This document shows positions 61,315 to 64,000 of a stretch of 64,000 nucleotides of DNA, one piece after another; position 1 is the first letter of the stretch, and every line of letters begins with the position of its first letter. The notes under the pieces were generated by a model. It was not told the origin of the DNA and made no database searches. It was given only the letters and a program-made list of their open reading frames with translations. Source of the stretch: Roseivivax sediminis (GTDB lineage Bacteria; Pseudomonadota; Alphaproteobacteria; Rhodobacterales; Rhodobacteraceae); assembly GCF_900112685.1 (NCBI RefSeq), contig NZ_FOMS01000008.1, positions 124,001-188,000 on the forward strand. The letters run 5' to 3'. A program made the position numbers and the translations under genes.

Positions 61315-61347
61315 AAAGAGCGGGCCTTGCGCCCGCTCTTTTCTTTT
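61315..61347 (+). terminator. Rho-independent terminator of the porin gene
   Basis: Perfect 10-bp stem AAAGAGCGGG / CCCGCTCTTT (61315-61324, 61332-61341), seven-base loop, followed by TCTTTTCC. 25 bp after the stop codon. Confidence 0.95.
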
Positions 61348-61391
61348 CCGGCGCGGCTTCGTACATCCCGGATCGGGAAGGAGCCCGATCA

Positions 61392-62864
61392 ATGCGCCAG
61401 ACCGCCCGTCCGCAGCAGAGCCCGTCCGAGCGCTACAAGGCCGCACTCGCCGCGATCGAGGCCGGCCGCCACGCCGAGGCCCGCGCCGCGCTCACCCAGC
61501 TCGGGATGGAACGGCCGCGCGCGCCCGAGATCCCCTACCAGCTGTCCCGCATCGCCGGCTTCGCCGCCGATCTGCCGGCACGCCTGCGCCAGATCGACCG
61601 CGCGCTGGCGTTGCGCCCCGAGGACCCGGCGCTGATCGACGCCGCCATCGCCGCGCACGACGTGGCCGGCGACGCCGAAGCGGCGCTCGCCCTGCACGAC
61701 CGGCGCATCGCCGCGGCGAAGAACCGGCTCCACGCCGAGACCGCCAAGGCCGTGTATCTCCAGCATGTCGGCCGCTTCGACGCCGCCGAGACGCTGCTGC
61801 GCGACCTCATCGCCCGTCACCCGCGGGAAGGCGTGCTCTACCGCACCCTCTTCGCCACGCTGAAGATTTCTCCGGACGAGCCACTCCTCCCGCGCCTCGA
61901 GACGCTCCTGGCGCGGCGCGACATGGCCGACAACTCCCGCGCCGACGCCCATTTCGCGATGGCCAAGGCGCGAGAGGATATCGGCGACACGGCCGCCGTC
62001 TTTCCTCATCTCGACATCGCAAACCGCCTGCAACGCGCCGCCGCCCCCTACGATCCGGCCGCCCAGGCGCGCGAACACGACGGGCTCTTCGCCGCCCAGA
62101 AGGACGCCGATCTCGCCCCCGTTCCGGGCTCCCCCGCACCCCGCCCTGTCTTCGTGATCGGCCCGCCGCGCGCCGGCACCACGCTGGCCGAACGCATCCT
62201 CGCCGGCCATGCCGGCGTGACCGCGGGCGGAGAGCTCGCCCACGCCCTTCGCCTCGTCGCCTCCGGCTTCAATCGCGGCGGCGCCCTCGCCCCCCTGGAC
62301 GGCGTGACGCAAGGCGCGCTGCAGGCCCTCGCGCGGCGCTACCTCGACCAGGTACGCTTCGACACCGGTGCGGCGGGCGGCGTCGTCACCGACAAGTCGA
62401 TCCAGTCGCATCTGGTGCTCGGCTATCTCGCCCGCGCCCTGCCCGAGGCGCGCTTCGTCTCGGTCCGCCGCGACCCGCGCGATACCGCGTTGTCGATCTA
62501 CAAGACGCATTTCCGCACCGGCACGCATCGCTATTCCAACGCCCTCGCCGACATCGCCCTAGCGCTCAAGACCCAGCGCGCCATCATGGCCCACTGGCGG
62601 GACCGCCTGCCGGACCGGGTGACGGAAATCGCCTACGAGGACCTGGTGAGCGATCCCGAACCCGCCGCCCGCGCGCTGGCCGCCGCCGCCGGGCTGGACT
62701 TCGCACCCGAAAGTCTCGATACCACGCGCCCGGGCCGGGTGCGCACGCTCTCCGTCGCGCAGGCACGCCAGCCGATCCACGCCGGCCGCCGCGCCGCCTG
62801 GCGCGCCTACGAGACCGAGCTTCAACCCTTCCTTGACGCCTGGGGAGACGATCCATGGGACTGA
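61392..62864 (+). CDS. TPR-containing sulfotransferase family protein
   Basis: A 490-residue protein. Residues 10-235 are alpha-helical TPR-like repeats (ERYKAALAAIEAGRHAEARA, RFDAAETLLRDLIARHPREG). The C-terminal half is a sulfotransferase with the PAPS 5'-phosphosulfate loop IGPPRAGTTLAERIL (257-264) and the 3'-phosphate motif VSVRRDPRDTALSIYKTHF. The acceptor is unknown: in bacteria such proteins modify glycans, lipids or proteins. Its last 10 bases overlap the yggS-type gene, in another frame. Confidence 0.88.
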   Translation: MRQTARPQQSPSERYKAALAAIEAGRHAEARAALTQLGMERPRAPEIPYQLSRIAGFAADLPARLRQIDRALALRPEDPALIDAAIAAHDVAGDAEAALALHDRRIAAAKNRLHAETAKAVYLQHVGRFDAAETLLRDLIARHPREGVLYRTLFATLKISPDEPLLPRLETLLARRDMADNSRADAHFAMAKAREDIGDTAAVFPHLDIANRLQRAAAPYDPAAQAREHDGLFAAQKDADLAPVPGSPAPRPVFVIGPPRAGTTLAERILAGHAGVTAGGELAHALRLVASGFNRGGALAPLDGVTQGALQALARRYLDQVRFDTGAAGGVVTDKSIQSHLVLGYLARALPEARFVSVRRDPRDTALSIYKTHFRTGTHRYSNALADIALALKTQRAIMAHWRDRLPDRVTEIAYEDLVSDPEPAARALAAAAGLDFAPESLDTTRPGRVRTLSVAQARQPIHAGRRAAWRAYETELQPFLDAWGDDPWD

Positions 62865-63508
62865 GCGACATCCGCAGCCGCCTCGAGGCCGCCTGCACCG
62901 CCGCGGGCCGCGACCCCGCGGAGATCACCCTCATCGCCATCTCCAAGGTGCAACCGAACGACCGGGTGGAGGCGGTGCTCGAAGCCGGCCACCGCGTCTT
63001 CGGCGAAAACACGGTGCAGGAGGCCGAAAGCAAGTGGCCGGACTTCCGCGCCCGCTTCCCCGGCACCGAGGTCCACCTCGTCGGCCCGCTGCAAAGCAAC
63101 AAGGCCCGCCGCGCGATGGAACTGTTCGACACCATCCATTCGGTCGACCGCCCGAAGATCGCCAGGGCCATCGCCCGGCTCACGGACGAGATCGGCCGTT
63201 GCCCCGACCTCTTCATCCAGGTGAACACCGGCGAGGAGGCGCAGAAGGCCGGCGTCCTGCCCTCGGACACCGACGCCTTCGTCGCCGAATGCCGCGACCT
63301 GAACCTGCCGGTGCGCGGCCTGATGTGCATCCCCCCGGCCGAGGAGACGCCGTCGCTGCACTTCGCGCTTCTGCGCAAGATCGCGGAGCGCAACGGCCTG
63401 ACCGGCCTGTCGATGGGCATGTCCGCCGATTTCGAGGAGGCCATCGCCCAGGGCGCCACCCATGTTCGCGTCGGCTCCGCCATCTTCGGCGACCGCGTCT
63501 ATTCCTGA
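62855..63508 (+). CDS. YggS-family pyridoxal phosphate homeostasis protein
   Basis: A 217-residue PLP-binding TIM-barrel protein (PLPBP). The PLP lysine is Lys31 in LIAISKVQPNDR; further EN motif VFGENTVQEAESKWPDF and HLVGPLQSNKARRAMELF, and GLSMGMSADFEEAIAQGATH near the C terminus for phosphate binding. It buffers free PLP and influences amino acid metabolism; no catalysis is known. The start lies inside the upstream gene, overlapping by 10 bp. Confidence 0.93.
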   Translation: MGLSDIRSRLEAACTAAGRDPAEITLIAISKVQPNDRVEAVLEAGHRVFGENTVQEAESKWPDFRARFPGTEVHLVGPLQSNKARRAMELFDTIHSVDRPKIARAIARLTDEIGRCPDLFIQVNTGEEAQKAGVLPSDTDAFVAECRDLNLPVRGLMCIPPAEETPSLHFALLRKIAERNGLTGLSMGMSADFEEAIAQGATHVRVGSAIFGDRVYS

Positions 63509-63558
63509 CGGGCCGCCGGTCGTCGCTCCGGACCGCCCCGCCCGGCGCCGCCCCCCGG

Positions 63559-63610
63559 CTTCTTCGGGCCTGAAATACTCCACGGGGGTCCGGGGGCGTG
63601 AAGCCCCCGG
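63559..63610 (-). repeat. Intergenic repeat, copy 4 (hairpin plus AT core)
   Basis: In minus-strand reading: hairpin CCGGGGGC / GCCCCCGG (63590-63597, 63603-63610), then GTGGAGTATTTCAGGCCC ending at 63559. The core GAGTATTTCAGGCCC equals that of copy 1, and both continue R-AAGAAG. Located between the yggS-type gene and the pyrophosphatase gene. Confidence 0.75.
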
Positions 63611-63714
63611 CGCTCTCCGCCCGCGGGCCGGCGCCGCGTCCGTCCCCGGGTGACATCGCCCCGCGCCCCCCCTATAAGCGCGGCGAAAAACGCGCCAAGG
63701 ACACGAGGATTCCC

Positions 63715-64000
63715 ATGACCATCCAGGTATTCGGCCACAAATCCCCCGACACCGATTCCACCGGCAGCCCGCTGATCTGGGCCTGGTATCTCAAGGAGAT
63801 CCGCGGCGAGGACGCCAGGGCCGTCCTTCTGGGCGAGCCCAACACCGAGGCGGCGTTCATGCTCGACCGCTGGGGCTTCGACAAGCCCGAGATCATCGAC
63901 GACGTCGCCGAGGGCGCCCCGGTCGCCATCGTCGACACCAACAACCCCGCCGAACTGCCCGCCTCGATCAACAAGGCCGACATCCGGTCGATCATCGACC
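63715..64000 (+). CDS. ppaC: Manganese-dependent inorganic pyrophosphatase, N-terminal part (runs off the window)
   Basis: The first 95 residues of a DHH-family pyrophosphatase; the gene continues beyond base 64000. Metal-binding motif GHKSPDTDSTGSPL (His8, Asp12, Asp14) and the next ligand in IVDTNNPAEL (Asp75 region) fit the type II enzyme that hydrolyses PPi to phosphate. ATG at 63715 after CGAGGATTCCC. Length and the C-terminal DHHA2 domain cannot be checked here. Confidence 0.93.
   Translation, partial: MTIQVFGHKSPDTDSTGSPLIWAWYLKEIRGEDARAVLLGEPNTEAAFMLDRWGFDKPEIIDDVAEGAPVAIVDTNNPAELPASINKADIRSIID

Overview
The window is an ordinary-looking, densely coded stretch of a GC-rich alphaproteobacterial chromosome, most likely Rhodobacterales (Rhodobacter/Roseobacter group). 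The evidence is the gene content and order: mdh and a complete sdhCDAB set beside ethylmalonyl-CoA pathway genes, petP-petR, the xseB-ispA-dxs cluster, aapJQMP, crcB-rluC-HAD-ATP12, an alphaproteobacterial-type gshA and a type III PLP ornithine/lysine decarboxylase. Small overlaps of the ATGA kind are frequent. I see no rRNA, tRNA, CRISPR array, prophage, transposase or integrase. The marine or osmotically variable flavour (betaine/choline-type BCCT carrier, a taurine:pyruvate-type aminotransferase, TonB receptor) is an inference only.

Layout. 0-19 kb is central carbon metabolism: malate dehydrogenase, a malyl-CoA thioesterase/lyase homologue and mesaconyl-CoA hydratase, succinate dehydrogenase with an extra small lipoprotein gene between sdhA and sdhB, a decarboxylase with a structured leader, purine nucleoside phosphorylase, an H-NS-like protein, then ethylmalonyl-CoA mutase and crotonyl-CoA carboxylase/reductase on either side of an acyltransferase. 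Together mch, ecm, ccr and the Mcl2-like gene indicate acetyl-CoA assimilation by the ethylmalonyl-CoA pathway instead of the glyoxylate shunt; the remaining pathway genes are not in this window. 18.3-20 kb is an acyl-homoserine-lactone quorum-sensing locus (small ORF, luxR, luxI) with a CtrA-type sequence in front. 20-33 kb holds a RecD-like helicase, the general L-amino-acid ABC transporter, RNA/ATPase maturation genes, a fluoride channel, an aminotransferase, a BCCT carrier and HU. 33-41.5 kb has AMP nucleosidase, branched-chain aminotransferase, the petP/petR regulators, a deacetylase-family amidohydrolase and isoprenoid synthesis (ispA, dxs). 41.5-50 kb has a TonB-dependent receptor, the ftsE-ftsX-plsC-PPOX operon, a zinc-ribbon membrane protein, a thiolase and a STAS/anti-sigma kinase pair. 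50-64 kb has a gamma-glutamyltransferase-family protein, a flavoprotein, a small HNH-like protein, an OmpA-family envelope protein with a coiled-coil partner, ubiA/rsmE, gshA, a porin, a TPR-sulfotransferase, the PLP homeostasis protein and the start of a Mn-dependent pyrophosphatase.

I found no clearly novel multi-gene system. The observations most worth following up are regulatory or small: a TTAA-N7-TTAA site at the quorum-sensing locus, a 10-bp motif shared by the ecm and ccr upstream regions, paired GTGATCAC palindromes before sdhC, a leader with a possible upstream peptide before the decarboxylase gene, a four-copy hairpin-plus-AT-core intergenic repeat, and an uncharacterised lipoprotein embedded in the sdh operon. 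All calls come from reading the sequence and from family knowledge; no database search was run.
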